This document shows, piece after piece, positions 53,191-62,208 of a stretch of 64,000 bases of DNA. The position numbers and the translations under genes were made by a program. Positions within the stretch are counted from its first letter, which is position 1. Every line of letters begins with the position of its first letter. A model generated the notes under the pieces. The model saw only the letters and a list, made by a program, of their open reading frames with translations. It was not told the origin of the DNA and did not search any database. Source of the DNA: DASXYG01 sp036502625 (GTDB taxonomy: Bacteria; Actinomycetota; Actinomycetes; Streptosporangiales; Streptosporangiaceae); NCBI GenBank assembly GCA_036502625.1, contig DASXYG010000070.1, positions 62,001 to 126,000 of the forward strand. Direction: 5' to 3'.

Positions 53191-53559
53191 GTGCCCAGCG
53201 ACGAGTGGATCGACGACGACGCGGGCCCGCTCGTACGGCCGTACGCCGTGACGCGGGGACGCACCCGCCCCGGCCGCGGCGACTTCGACCTGATCGCGAT
53301 CATCGTCACGACTCCGGGCGAGCCGCCGACCCTCCGCGCGGCCGGGCCCGAGCACCAGCGGATCCTGGAGCTGTGCCGCAACCCCCTGTCCGTCGCGGAG
53401 ATCTGCTCGGAAATGGACCTCGCGCTCGGCGTCGTGCGCATCCTGCTCGACGACCTCGACTCCGCCGACCTCATCGTCGTCCGCCGCCCCGCTCCCGTCA
53501 CCCAGTTGCCCAGCGAACGCGTACTCAAGGAAGTCATCGATGGACTCGAAGCACTCTGA
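53191..53559 (+). CDS. cvnC: Conservon protein CvnC (DUF742)
   Basis: 122 residues from GTG 53191. It matches DUF742: LVRPYAVTRGRTRP near the N-terminus, GPEHQRILELCRNPLSVAEICSEMDLALGVVRILLDDL (a winged-helix-like segment), and a conserved end LKEVIDGLEAL. It overlaps the cvnD start by 20 bases. Confidence 0.92.
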   Translation: MPSDEWIDDDAGPLVRPYAVTRGRTRPGRGDFDLIAIIVTTPGEPPTLRAAGPEHQRILELCRNPLSVAEICSEMDLALGVVRILLDDLDSADLIVVRRPAPVTQLPSERVLKEVIDGLEAL

Positions 53560-54136
53560 CCACGACTCAGAGCCCGTCGCGATGCCGCTTGCCGTGAAGA
53601 TCCTGGTCGCCGGCGGCTTCGGGGTCGGCAAGACCACCATGGTGGGCGCGGTCAGCGAGATACGGCCGCTGCGCACCGAGGAGATGCTGACGTCCCAGAG
53701 CGTCGGCGTCGACGACGTCTCGGGCGTCGAGTCGAAGAAGACGACCACCGTTGCCATGGACTTCGGCCGCATCACGATCCGCGACGGCCTGGTGCTCTAC
53801 CTGTTCGGCACGCCCGGCCAGGACCGTTTCTGGTACATGTGGGACGAGCTGGCGCTCGGCGCGCTGGGGGCGGTCGTGCTGGCCGACACCCGGCGCCTGG
53901 CCGACTGCTTCCCCTCCGTCGACTACTTCGAGCGGCGCCGGCTGCCGTTCATCGTCGCGGTGAACTGCTTCGAGGGCGCGCAGCAGTACCAGGGCGACGA
54001 GGTGCGCACGGCCTTGGACCTCGACCCGCACGTGCCCGTGCTGATGTGCGACGTGCGCCGCCGCGAGTCGGGCAAGCGGGCGTTGATCACCCTTGTGGAG
54101 CACGTCATCAGGGAGAAGTCCGCGGCCATCGCCTGA
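53540..54136 (+). CDS. cvnD: Conservon small GTPase CvnD
   Basis: 198 residues. It is a Ras-like GTP-binding protein with P-loop GGFGVGKT (25-32), switch II FGTPGQDRFWYMWDE, and VAVNCFEG in place of the canonical NKxD specificity motif. This is usual for CvnD proteins. It works with CvnA-C in conservon signalling that affects development and antibiotic production in Streptomyces. No linked cvnE P450 gene follows. The next gene is on the other strand. Confidence 0.92.
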   Translation: MDSKHSDHDSEPVAMPLAVKILVAGGFGVGKTTMVGAVSEIRPLRTEEMLTSQSVGVDDVSGVESKKTTTVAMDFGRITIRDGLVLYLFGTPGQDRFWYMWDELALGALGAVVLADTRRLADCFPSVDYFERRRLPFIVAVNCFEGAQQYQGDEVRTALDLDPHVPVLMCDVRRRESGKRALITLVEHVIREKSAAIA

Positions 54137-54152
54137 GGCCCTGTCGTAGGCG

Positions 54153-54851
54153 TCAGCGGCCGCGCAGGCGGCGCCTGAGGTGCTTGGCGCGCAGCCGCCA
54201 CGGGCCGTCGCGGCCGCCGACGAAGACGCGCGGCACGGCGTACGCCTCCGCCGGGTCGCCGGTGTCGGTGGCCGCGGCGTAGGCGTAGCCGGCGTCGCGC
54301 ACCGCCGCGATGACGGCGGCGCCGAGGTCGCCGTACGGGTAGCAGAACCCGGCCACCTCGTGGCCGAGGAGGTCGGCGAGCACCTCCCTGCTGTGCGCGA
54401 CCTCGTGCGCCATCTCCGCGGGCGGCACGCGGGTCAGCCGTACGTGGCGCAGCCCATGGGACCCGATCTCCACGCCCGCCGCCTCGGCCTCGAGGATCTG
54501 CGCGCGCGTCATCAGCGGCTTCGCCGGGCCCGGCCGGTCCCATTCGTTGCTGCCGCCGAACCGGCCGGCCAGGACGAACGCGGTGGCCGTGCAGCCGTGG
54601 CGCGCCAGCACCGGCAGGGCGCCGGTGAGGAGGTCGGCGTAGCCGTCGTCGAAGGTCAGCGCCACCATGCGGCGCGCCGCGCGGGTGCCGCGCGCGGCGC
54701 GCAACTCGGCCATCGACACGCCCCGCAGGCCGCGGCCGGCCAGCCAGGCGAGCTGCCGGTCGAGGCGCGCGGGGGAGACGGTCACGTCGTACGGGTCGTC
54801 GTCGGTGTCGGCGACCGAGTGGTACATCCAGGCGTACGCCGGCACGCTCAC
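54153..54851 (-). CDS. Polysaccharide deacetylase family protein
   Basis: 232 residues from GTG 54851, overlapping the previous stop as GTGA. NodB-type catalytic motifs are TFDDGYAD (motif 1, with the metal and base Asp) and SHGLRHVRLT (motif 2, H-x3-H type), plus FCYPYGDLG. It removes acetyl groups from N-acetylhexosamine units. It probably modifies the exopolysaccharide started by the adjacent WcaJ-like transferase, with which it is co-transcribed. Confidence 0.88.
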   Translation of the reverse strand: MSVPAYAWMYHSVADTDDDPYDVTVSPARLDRQLAWLAGRGLRGVSMAELRAARGTRAARRMVALTFDDGYADLLTGALPVLARHGCTATAFVLAGRFGGSNEWDRPGPAKPLMTRAQILEAEAAGVEIGSHGLRHVRLTRVPPAEMAHEVAHSREVLADLLGHEVAGFCYPYGDLGAAVIAAVRDAGYAYAAATDTGDPAEAYAVPRVFVGGRDGPWRLRAKHLRRRLRGR

Positions 54852-56287
54852 CCCCCGGAGCCCCGCAGCGGCGCCAGCACCGTCCGTAAGATGATCTTGA
54901 TGTCCTGCCAGAGCGACCAGTTCTCGATGTACAGGTTGTCGAACCTGGCGCGCTCCTCGATCGAGGTGTCCCCCCGTAAGCCGTTGACCTGGGCGAGGCC
55001 TGTCAGCCCCGCGGGCACCCGGTGGCGCGAGCCGTAGCCGGGGAACGCCTGGGTGAACTCGGCGACGAAGTGCGGCCGCTCGGGGCGCGGCCCGACGATG
55101 CTCATGTCGCCGCGCAGGATGTTCCACAACTGCGGCAGTTCGTCCAGGGACGTACGGCGCAGGACGCGGCCGACCGGGCCGAGCCGGTCGTCGTGCGCGA
55201 TGCTCCAGCGGGTGGCCGACTCGTCGTCGTCGGCCGGGCGTAACGTGCGGAACTTCAGCACGGTGAAGCCGCGGCCGTCCAGCCCCACCCGGTTCTGCCG
55301 GAACAGCACGCCCGGCCCGCCCTCGACGCGCACCGCGAGCGCGCACGCGCCCAGCAGCGGCGCGGTGGCGACCAGCCCGGCCGCGGCGCCGACGATGTCG
55401 ATCACCCGCTTGACGCGCCAGGCGGGGGAGGCGTGCGGGCGGCGCGGCAGGCGCACCAGGGGCAGCCCCCAGAGGTTCTCCGCCCAGCGGCTGCCCTGCA
55501 CACCCTGGAGCTCGAAGAACCGCGGCACGCAGAAGACGTCGCAGCCGAGGCGGCGGCAGGTCTCCACGGCGGCCAGCATCTCGTGCTCGCGGAACGAGCC
55601 GAACGCGATGATCACGTCGTACGCGTGCTGCTCGACGATCACCTGGGCGAGGTCGTCCGTGCCGCCGAGCACCGGCACGCGGTGGCGCTCCGGGCCGTAC
55701 AGCGGCAGGGCGTCGAGGTAGCCGACGGGTCTCAGGCCGTACTCGAGGCGGTCGGTCAGCCGCGCGGCGATGCGGTCGGCGATCTTCCCCCCGCCGACGA
55801 TCACCACCGGCCGCGGGCCGTTGCGGCGGGCGCGCCGCGCCGCTTCGTACAGGAACGCGCGTGCGGCCGCGACGAACCCGATGTCGATCGCGGCGGCGGC
55901 GCCGAGGCCGGCGATCACGCCGACGAACGGCACGCCCGCCTGCAGCGACGCGGCGAGCGCCAGGGTGAGCAGTAACGCCACGATGCCGCGCGCGGCGAGC
56001 TGCAGGATGTCGTCCAGCACGGACATGGCGAGGCGGCGCCGGTAGAGCCCGGCGGCCGCGTTGAGCGCCACGACGAGCGGCACCGCGACGAGGCCGACGT
56101 CGAACTCCTGCTGGACGGTGAGGACCGCGACGGCCATGCACGCGGCGTCGGCGGCGACCAGCGCGGCGGGGAGCCGCGGCGACCGGGGCCGTACGGGGGT
56201 GCGCCGGGGCGGCGCCTGGACGGTGGCGAGGTGGATATGGGGCCAAGGTGCCGCGTCAGCGGCGTTGTCGTGCCGGTCGATGATCAT
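54848..56287 (-). CDS. Exopolysaccharide initiating sugar-phosphate transferase (WcaJ/WbaP family)
   Basis: 479 residues. Four to five N-terminal membrane helices (residues about 40-125) precede a Rossmann-like CoA-binding-3 domain (VVIVGGGKIADRIAARL... ). The C-terminal transferase domain begins WRVKRVIDIVGAAAGL and continues VLFRQNRVGLDGRGFTVLKFRTL, RTSLDELPQLWNILRGDMSIVGPRPE and GLTGLAQVNGLRGDTSIEERARFD. These are the family signatures. It transfers a hexose-1-phosphate to undecaprenyl phosphate, the first step of capsule or exopolysaccharide repeat synthesis. Confidence 0.93.
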   Translation of the reverse strand: MIIDRHDNAADAAPWPHIHLATVQAPPRRTPVRPRSPRLPAALVAADAACMAVAVLTVQQEFDVGLVAVPLVVALNAAAGLYRRRLAMSVLDDILQLAARGIVALLLTLALAASLQAGVPFVGVIAGLGAAAAIDIGFVAAARAFLYEAARRARRNGPRPVVIVGGGKIADRIAARLTDRLEYGLRPVGYLDALPLYGPERHRVPVLGGTDDLAQVIVEQHAYDVIIAFGSFREHEMLAAVETCRRLGCDVFCVPRFFELQGVQGSRWAENLWGLPLVRLPRRPHASPAWRVKRVIDIVGAAAGLVATAPLLGACALAVRVEGGPGVLFRQNRVGLDGRGFTVLKFRTLRPADDDESATRWSIAHDDRLGPVGRVLRRTSLDELPQLWNILRGDMSIVGPRPERPHFVAEFTQAFPGYGSRHRVPAGLTGLAQVNGLRGDTSIEERARFDNLYIENWSLWQDIKIILRTVLAPLRGSGG

Positions 56288-56534
56288 CGGACGTCCCGCA
56301 CCCGTGAATCCTTCGTGTCGATGTCATAACCGCGCGGGCGGGCTGCACATGAGGGGTGAGCCCACGCTTGTCGTACGGGTCGCTGGGTCCGGGCGAGCCC
56401 ACGTAGCTTCTATCGACGGTGCCGGGGGCCCTGTTTCGCAGGTCGGGGATCGGCTCCGCCACGTTCGCGTAACGTTCACAAGACGCTGGGCGACGGCGGG
56501 GAGTTCACACCGTCGGGCGGGCGGTCACCGATTG

Positions 56535-57617
56535 TCATTGACGACCGCGGGGTGATCCGTTTCCTTTCCCCTGGTCGTGGTGGCCGTTGCCGCCTCCGTT
56601 GCACGAGGGGCCGCAGGAGTGTGGCCGAGAGTGGCCGGAGGGGCTTGCCGAGAGGGTGCTCGCGGTCGGGGGCGCGGCCGGGTCGGACGGGGTGGCCGTC
56701 GGGGTGGTGTGGCCCGGGGCGGCCTGCGAGGGCGGGGTGCCGTCCGTGTGGCCGCTGCCGTGTACGCCGTGGTGTTCGGGGTTGCCGTGATTGCCGTTGC
56801 CGGGGTGGCCGCCGTGGTGGTGGAGGCGGCCGTACGCGTGGCCGTGGCCGGGCGCGCCGCCGTGGGCCGTGCCCGTCTTGGGGTGGCCGCCGGGGCCGGG
56901 TGTGCGCGGGGTGTCCGGCGACGTGGGGGGTGGCAGCGAGGTGGGGGAGGCCGGGGGCACCGGCCGCGCGCCCGGGAGCCCGTGGCGGCCCGGCGGCGAG
57001 GCGTGTACGGGCGCCAGGTGCACGCGCCCGTTCGTGACGGTGGCCACCGGATCCACCCCGGTAGCCGCCGCCACCCCCACCGCGCACAACACGGAGGCGG
57101 CCGCCGCCCCGACCCCGGCAAGAGCCACCCGCCGCCCCGCCCAAGCCGCCCGCCGCCGCACAACGGCGACCGGGGTGAGGGCGGGGGGTGAGGCGGGGGC
57201 GCCGACGCCGGCCGGGGTGGTGGCGCCAGCGTGGATCGGGGTGGTGGCGCGGGCCGCGGCCGGAGCGGGGGCGACCGCGGGAGTTGGGGTGGTGGCGCGG
57301 GCCGCGGCGGGGGTGGGAGTGGCGGCGGGGGCCGGGAGGAGGGCGGGGGTGGCTGTTGGGGCGGAGGCGGGAGCCGGGGTGATGCGGGGGAGGGCGGGGG
57401 TGGCGAGGGGGGTGGTCCGCCATTCTGTGGGGGGCGGGGTGGTGCGGATGTCGTGGGAGAGGCGGGCGAAGAGGTGGAGGGCGGGGTCGTCCGAGGGGAC
57501 GGGGTCGCCTGCGGCTATGTGGTCGAAGGCCGAGTCGGTGGCGGAGATGGCGCCGATGTCGGCGAGCGGGTCGGGTGGCACGCCCCCGGGCGCCGGGCCC
57601 GGGTGGTCGGTGGTCAT
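56535..57617 (-). CDS. Membrane protein with Pro/Thr/His-rich segments, partner of the sigma factor
   Basis: 360 residues. A short acidic start (DPLADIGAISATDSAFDHIAAGD) and a Pro/Ala/Thr low-complexity region precede a single membrane helix (RVALAGVGAAAASVLCAVGVAAATG, residues about 165-190). The extracytoplasmic part is about 170 residues rich in Pro, Gly and His (for example RLHHHGGHPGNGNHGNPEHHGVHGS). The gene starts four bases inside the end of shbA (ATGA), so it is co-expressed with the sigma factor. A role as anti-sigma-like membrane partner is inferred from context. No zinc anti-sigma motif is seen. Confidence 0.7.
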   Translation of the reverse strand: MTTDHPGPAPGGVPPDPLADIGAISATDSAFDHIAAGDPVPSDDPALHLFARLSHDIRTTPPPTEWRTTPLATPALPRITPAPASAPTATPALLPAPAATPTPAAARATTPTPAVAPAPAAARATTPIHAGATTPAGVGAPASPPALTPVAVVRRRAAWAGRRVALAGVGAAAASVLCAVGVAAATGVDPVATVTNGRVHLAPVHASPPGRHGLPGARPVPPASPTSLPPPTSPDTPRTPGPGGHPKTGTAHGGAPGHGHAYGRLHHHGGHPGNGNHGNPEHHGVHGSGHTDGTPPSQAAPGHTTPTATPSDPAAPPTASTLSASPSGHSRPHSCGPSCNGGGNGHHDQGKGNGSPRGRQ

Positions 57618-58285
57618 CGCGACCCGCGGCCCGTGGCCATGCCGCGGACGCGGATGAGCGCGCGGTGCTGGATCAGGCGTACGGCGCTGGCCGTGAGGTC
57701 GAAGATCTGCCCGGTCTCCTTCGCCGACAGCCCCACCACGACGCGCAGCAGCACGATCTCGCGGTGCAGCTCGGGGAGCCGGTTCAGCAGGGCGTGCGCG
57801 CGTGCGGCCTCGTCGACCTGGACGGCCTGCTCCTCCGGGCCGGCGCGGTCGTCCGGGCGGTCGGTGAGGTCGTCGAGCGGTATTCCGACGGTGAACGCGC
57901 GGCGCTGCGCGTCGGCGACCTTGTTCGCGGCGATGCGGATCGCGAACGCGGCGAACGGCTTCCCCATGTCCTCATAGCGGGGGAGCGCCTTGAGCACCCC
58001 CACGCACGCCTCCTGCGCGACGTCGTCGGCGGTGTGGTAGCCGCCCACGATGCGGCCGAGCCGGGCCCGGCAGTAGCGGAGGATCAGCGGGCGGAGCAGC
58101 GCGATGAGCGTCTCGGTAGCCGCGGAGTCGCCGTCGCGGGCGGCGAACGCGAGCCGTTTCAGCTCGTCATCCGCTGGTTCGTCGGGCGCTTTGCCGGCGC
58201 GAGCCCGGGCGTCATTCCGTACGCCATCCGGTGCACGGGAATGCGGCGACGGTTCGTAGCCAATGGCCGCTTCGGCCCCGTTCAT
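57614..58285 (-). CDS. shbA: ECF RNA polymerase sigma factor, ShbA-type
   Basis: 223 residues from ATG 58285. Sigma region 2 is present as LIALLRPLILRYCRARLG, then YHTADDVAQEACVGVLKALPRYEDMGKPFAAFAIRIAANKVADAQR. Region 4 is LLNRLPELHREIVLLRVVVGLSAKETGQIFDLTASAVRLIQHRALIRV. The DVAQE and FAAFAIRIAANKVADAQR features match Streptomyces ShbA (mycobacterial SigD), which drives the principal sigma gene hrdB. That role is known for the Streptomyces orthologue and only inferred here. Confidence 0.82.
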   Translation of the reverse strand: MNGAEAAIGYEPSPHSRAPDGVRNDARARAGKAPDEPADDELKRLAFAARDGDSAATETLIALLRPLILRYCRARLGRIVGGYHTADDVAQEACVGVLKALPRYEDMGKPFAAFAIRIAANKVADAQRRAFTVGIPLDDLTDRPDDRAGPEEQAVQVDEAARAHALLNRLPELHREIVLLRVVVGLSAKETGQIFDLTASAVRLIQHRALIRVRGMATGRGSR

Positions 58286-58536
58286 GCTTCGCTCCCGCCC
58301 CCGGCGAACTGGCGCGTCATGGGTCGCGAAACCCCCCACGGCCCCGGCACGTTTGGCGGGACCGTACGAAAACTAACACCGCGGGCCGCGCGGATTCGCC
58401 ATCTTCCGTCCACAACTTTCGGCGACAATTCCACGACTATTAGTAATGACGCCACGTCATGACGGATAAATGGCCGTCACGGAAAGCGCACGACCGAATC
58501 TGGCCCGCGAGATGGGCGGCGTGGCAGGCTGGGCCC

Positions 58537-59082
58537 ATGACAGACGTTCCGGAGACCGACCCGACGTGCGCGGTCGCGCACGGCGACGACATCGCCCACG
58601 GTTACGCTCCGGCGCCGCGCACCGACCGCGCGCTCGTCGCCGTGTTCGCGTCACCGGTCGCGGCCTACCTGCTGCGCTACGCCGCCGACCTGGAGTTCCG
58701 TACGGTCCTCGTCGACCCCGACGACGACCGCGCGGCCAAGGCCGACGTCCCCCCGGACACCCTCGTGGCGGCCGCCGTGCCGGACGACCTCGACGGCGCG
58801 GACGTCGTCGTCACCGACCACCACCGCCCCGAGCTCGGCGCGATGCTGCGCGACGCCCTGGCCGCGCCCGTGCGCTGGATCGGCGTCATGGGCAACCCCC
58901 GGCACACGCCGCCGCACATCGCCGCGCTGCGCGAGCTCGGGGTCGCCGACGCCGAGATCGACCGCGTGCACCGGCCGATCGGCTTGAACATCGGGTCGCG
59001 CACACCCCCGGAGATCGCCGTCTCCACGATCGCCGGCCTGCTCGCCGACCGAGCCGGGCGCCCGGGCGGCTTCGAGTTCTGA
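58537..59082 (+). CDS. XdhC/CoxI-like Rossmann-domain protein
   Basis: 181 residues from ATG 58537. It corresponds to the C-terminal XdhC domain only: ALVAVFASPVAAYLLRYAADLEFRTVLVDPD, then VVTDHHRPELGAMLRDALAAPVRWIGVMGNPRHTPPH, and IHRPIGLNIGSRTPPEIAVSTIAGLLA-like (VHRPIGLNIGSRTPPEIAVSTIAGLLA). Full XdhC has an additional N-terminal domain. Single-domain forms occur in actinomycetes. XdhC proteins insert the molybdenum cofactor into xanthine dehydrogenase-type enzymes, but none of those is in the window. Confidence 0.8.
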   Translation: MTDVPETDPTCAVAHGDDIAHGYAPAPRTDRALVAVFASPVAAYLLRYAADLEFRTVLVDPDDDRAAKADVPPDTLVAAAVPDDLDGADVVVTDHHRPELGAMLRDALAAPVRWIGVMGNPRHTPPHIAALRELGVADAEIDRVHRPIGLNIGSRTPPEIAVSTIAGLLADRAGRPGGFEF

Positions 59083-59154
59083 GCCGCCGCGCGTGAACCG
59101 GGGCGCGGCGGGAAGGACGAATCCGCCCGCCGCGACCGACCCGGAGGAGACGCG

Positions 59155-59814
59155 ATGACCGGGACCGCCCAGGAACTGCTCGACCACGCCCGGCGCGAGC
59201 TCGCGCCGGGGGAGGGGGCCAACCGGCTCGTGCCGCTCGTCGCCGAGGGACGGGCGCCGCGTACGGTCGTCGCCGCGCTGGCCGCCGAGCAGCGGCACAT
59301 CATCGCCAGCGACTGGCGCAGCTTCCTCGAGCTCGCGTCCCGCGCGGACGACCCGGTGACGCGCGGCTACTTCGCCGGGCTCGCCGCCGGCGAGGGCGTC
59401 GCGCTCGGCCACGTCGCGCGGCTGGCCGACGCAGCGGGCATGTCCGCCGAGGAGCTGGCGGCGTACGAACCGGCGCCCGGCTGCCAGGCGTACCCCGCGT
59501 TCCAGGCGTGGCTCGCGCTGAACGCCGACCCGGCCGACGTCGTGCTGGCGCTGGCCGCGAACTTCACCGCGTTCGGCGGCTACTGCTCGGTGCTGGCCGA
59601 GGCGCTGCGGCTGAACTACGACTTCGACGACGCCGCCTGCGCGTTCTTCGACCTGTTCGCCGCGCCGCCGCCGGAGGCCGAGGACGACGCGCGCGCGGCC
59701 ATCCAGGCGGGGCTCGACCGCGGCCGCGACGGCGCCGCGGGGCTGGCGTACGGCCGCCGCATGCAGGCGTACGAGCTGATGTTCTGGAACACCCTCGCCG
59801 AGCGGGCCGTCTGA
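59155..59814 (+). CDS. TenA/PqqC-like helical protein
   Basis: 219 residues, ATG 59155 with GGAGGAGACGCG upstream. All helix, with EGANRLVPLVAEGRAP, AAEQRHIIASDWRSFLELASR, and ALAANFTAFGGYCSVLAEALRLNY. This is the TenA/thiaminase-II or PqqC-like haem oxygenase fold. The catalytic Cys of thiaminase II is not evident, so hydrolysis of thiamin products is not claimed. It lies between an XdhC-like and a DUF2470 gene on the same strand. Confidence 0.65.
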   Translation: MTGTAQELLDHARRELAPGEGANRLVPLVAEGRAPRTVVAALAAEQRHIIASDWRSFLELASRADDPVTRGYFAGLAAGEGVALGHVARLADAAGMSAEELAAYEPAPGCQAYPAFQAWLALNADPADVVLALAANFTAFGGYCSVLAEALRLNYDFDDAACAFFDLFAAPPPEAEDDARAAIQAGLDRGRDGAAGLAYGRRMQAYELMFWNTLAERAV

Positions 59815-59834
59815 CGCGGTGCGATCATGACGCC

Positions 59835-60128
59835 ATGGCCGAGCCGACACCGTTCACCGCCGACGTCGTCGCCGCGATCCTGCGGCACATGAACGACGAC
59901 CACGCCGCCGACTCGCTGCTGATCGTCCGGGCGAACGGCAGGCCCGAGGCCACGGCGGCGCGGATGACCGGCCTCGACGCGGCCGGCGGCGACTTCGCGG
60001 CCGTCCTGCCCGACGGCACCGAGGCGGGTGTGCGGATCGCGTGGTCGCAGACGCTGACCGAACGGGCGCAGGTGCGCGCCGAGGTGGTCAGGCTCTACGC
60101 GGAGGCGCGCGGTCGAGCGGCTCGGTGA
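59835..60128 (+). CDS. DUF2470 domain protein
   Basis: 97 residues. DUF2470 signature is clear: ILRHMNDDHAADSLLIVRANG near the N-terminus (His and Asp/Asp cluster) and a C-terminal helix TERAQVRAEVVRLYAEA. Such domains often sit at the end of haem-utilisation or flavin-binding oxidoreductases and occur as small stand-alone proteins. Together with the TenA-like (haem oxygenase fold) gene 20 bases upstream, a role in tetrapyrrole handling is a guess. It overlaps head-on with the end of the O-antigen ligase gene. Confidence 0.85.
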   Translation: MAEPTPFTADVVAAILRHMNDDHAADSLLIVRANGRPEATAARMTGLDAAGGDFAAVLPDGTEAGVRIAWSQTLTERAQVRAEVVRLYAEARGRAAR

Positions 60129-62205
60129 ACCAGTCCCAGCGGCGGACCAGGGTGTAGACCACCGCGGCGAGCAGCAGCCCGAACGCGCCGGCCGCGCCCG
60201 CGCGCGAGGTGCGCAGCGAGCGTACGGGGACGGCGCTGTCCTGGTCCTCGCGGGGCTGGAAGACGTACAGCGACCCGGCGCGGTCGACGAACGCGCCGGC
60301 GGAGGCGCGGGCGTAGCGCGCCACACCGCGGGCGCCGCGCTCGGTCGGGGCGTCGACGTCGATCGCGAAGATCGCGGAACCGGACTCCGGGCTGCTGGTC
60401 ACCGTGGTGTTGCGCCGCTCGCCCGGTGACATGGCGATCGCGCGCTCGGCCTCCTGCCGGAACCGGGGCGCGGCCAGCAGCGCCAGGTAGGTGTTCACCA
60501 GCGCCTGCCGGGACAGGACGTCGAGCTGGTACGCCGAGGAGTACGGGCTGCCGGCGCGCGGGGTGATCTCGACGTACGCCGACGCGCGCCAGTGGGTGGC
60601 GAACAGCAGGCCGGGCGCGGTGTAGGCCCCCGCGCAGACGGCGGCGAGCGCGACGGCGGCCGCGGTGTACGCCGCCCGGACGCGCGGTGGGCGGCGCGGG
60701 CGCGGCACGATCGCGTCGGCCAGCATGACGGGCTGCCAGCGCGGCGCGCCGAGCCGGTCGGCGGCCGCCTGCCGCGCGCGGACGTCCAGGCCCACGCCGA
60801 TGGCCACCACGAGCAGGAACACCCGGAACGTGGCCATGTGCAGGAACGCGCTGGCCACCGCCCACGCGCCGAGCGAGGCGACCACGCCGCCGGCGAGGTA
60901 CCACTCGGCGGGCGGCGCGCGGCCGTGCCGCGGCCGCAGCAGCAGGCGGGCGCGTACGGCGGTGAACACGGCCGCGCCGAAGAACGCCAGCCACGTGGCC
61001 AGGCCGAGGATGCCGGCCTCGGCGGCCTGCTCCAGGTAGAGGTTGTGCGGCGCGAGGACCGGCGTGTTGTAGCCGTATCTGCGCTGGTAGGCGGGTTCGA
61101 CGGTGGTGAAGTTGGCGGCGCCGACGCCGATGGCGGGATGGTCGCGCAGCATGAGCAGCGCCATCTGCTGCGCGGCGATGCGCCCTTCGAGCGACGGGTC
61201 GACCTGCTGCGCGCCCTCGGCGGTCGTGTCGCCGAGGGAGACCAGCCGCGAGCCGACGCCGGGCACCGCGAGCAACAGCGCGACCAGCAGCGGCGCGACG
61301 AACAGCAGCCGGATGTAGCGCCGCCCGGACAGCAGGCACCACAGCACGACGGTGGCGCCGAGCGCGAGCTGGGTGCCGCGGGAGCCGGTGAGGTAGACGC
61401 CGCCGGCGATCGCCGCGAACGCCGCGAGCCACCACCAGCGCCGCCGCCCGTGCGTACGGTCGGCGAACAGCGCGAGCGCGAGCGGCGCGGCCACGACGAG
61501 CTGGCGGCCCCAGAAGTTCGGGTCGTCGTACGGCCCGGAGTGGCGCGGGACGGCCAGCCCGATGTCGGTGGCCGGCGGGAGCCCGGCGAGGCCGAAGAAG
61601 TCGATGGAGTTGGCCAGCACGAACTGCTGCACCAGGCCGAGCGCGGCCAGCGCGGCGGTGGCGCCGGCGAGGCACATGGCCACCAGCCGCGCCCCGCGCG
61701 CCCACACGCACAGCGTGATCACCACGGCGAGGTACAGGAGGTCCTTGAGGACGTCCTCGAGGTCGGCGATCCCGGCCGCGAGGTTCGGCGCGGCCAGCAG
61801 CGACGCCGCGCGGGCCGCGGCGTACGCCAGGGCGAACCACATGACGATGGTGAGCTTCGGCCGCACCCGCTGCACTAGCCACCGCAGCGCGATGCCGAGC
61901 GCGGCCAGGCCGAGCAGCACCAGGTGGATCTTGGGCAGGCCGTAGGCGTCGAGGATGACGCTGAGGTTCATCGCCTCCATGCAGGCCATCGCGCCGAGGG
62001 CCAGCCGGTGGCGGGTGACGACCAGGGGGACCGCGGCCACCGCGGGCAGCACCACGATCGCCAGGGCCGGTTCGCCGAGGACGGTCGAGGCGGCGATGGC
62101 GGCCGTGCCGAGCACCGCGAGCAGGGCGGCGATCAGCGCGGCGTGCCAGGGCCTGTCGTACCGCGCGCCGGTCGCTCGCAGCAGCGGCGTGAACGACGCG
62201 ACCAC
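60088..62205 (-). CDS. O-antigen ligase/polymerase (Wzy_C) fused to a Wzz-like C-terminal domain
   Basis: 705 residues from GTG 62205. The first about 470 residues contain about ten to twelve membrane helices with the Wzy_C ligase features: SGPYDDPNFWGRQLVV, LTGSRGTQLALGA, and the ligase His region NTPVLAPHNLYLEQAAEAGILGLATWL. After a linker a new membrane helix (AAYTAAAVALAAVCAGAY, about residue 515) opens a Wzz-type periplasmic segment (WRASAYVEITPRAGSPYSSAYQ, then TTVTSSPESGSAIFAIDVDAPT), closed by a final helix (AAGAFGLLLAAVVYTLV). Polymerase and chain-length control in one protein is unusual. It probably polymerises the exopolysaccharide whose initiating transferase is encoded at 54848-56287. 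Confidence 0.8.
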   Translation of the reverse strand: MVASFTPLLRATGARYDRPWHAALIAALLAVLGTAAIAASTVLGEPALAIVVLPAVAAVPLVVTRHRLALGAMACMEAMNLSVILDAYGLPKIHLVLLGLAALGIALRWLVQRVRPKLTIVMWFALAYAAARAASLLAAPNLAAGIADLEDVLKDLLYLAVVITLCVWARGARLVAMCLAGATAALAALGLVQQFVLANSIDFFGLAGLPPATDIGLAVPRHSGPYDDPNFWGRQLVVAAPLALALFADRTHGRRRWWWLAAFAAIAGGVYLTGSRGTQLALGATVVLWCLLSGRRYIRLLFVAPLLVALLLAVPGVGSRLVSLGDTTAEGAQQVDPSLEGRIAAQQMALLMLRDHPAIGVGAANFTTVEPAYQRRYGYNTPVLAPHNLYLEQAAEAGILGLATWLAFFGAAVFTAVRARLLLRPRHGRAPPAEWYLAGGVVASLGAWAVASAFLHMATFRVFLLVVAIGVGLDVRARQAAADRLGAPRWQPVMLADAIVPRPRRPPRVRAAYTAAAVALAAVCAGAYTAPGLLFATHWRASAYVEITPRAGSPYSSAYQLDVLSRQALVNTYLALLAAPRFRQEAERAIAMSPGERRNTTVTSSPESGSAIFAIDVDAPTERGARGVARYARASAGAFVDRAGSLYVFQPREDQDSAVPVRSLRTSRAGAAGAFGLLLAAVVYTLVRRWDWFTEPLDRAPPRRA

Positions 62206-62208
62206 GCG

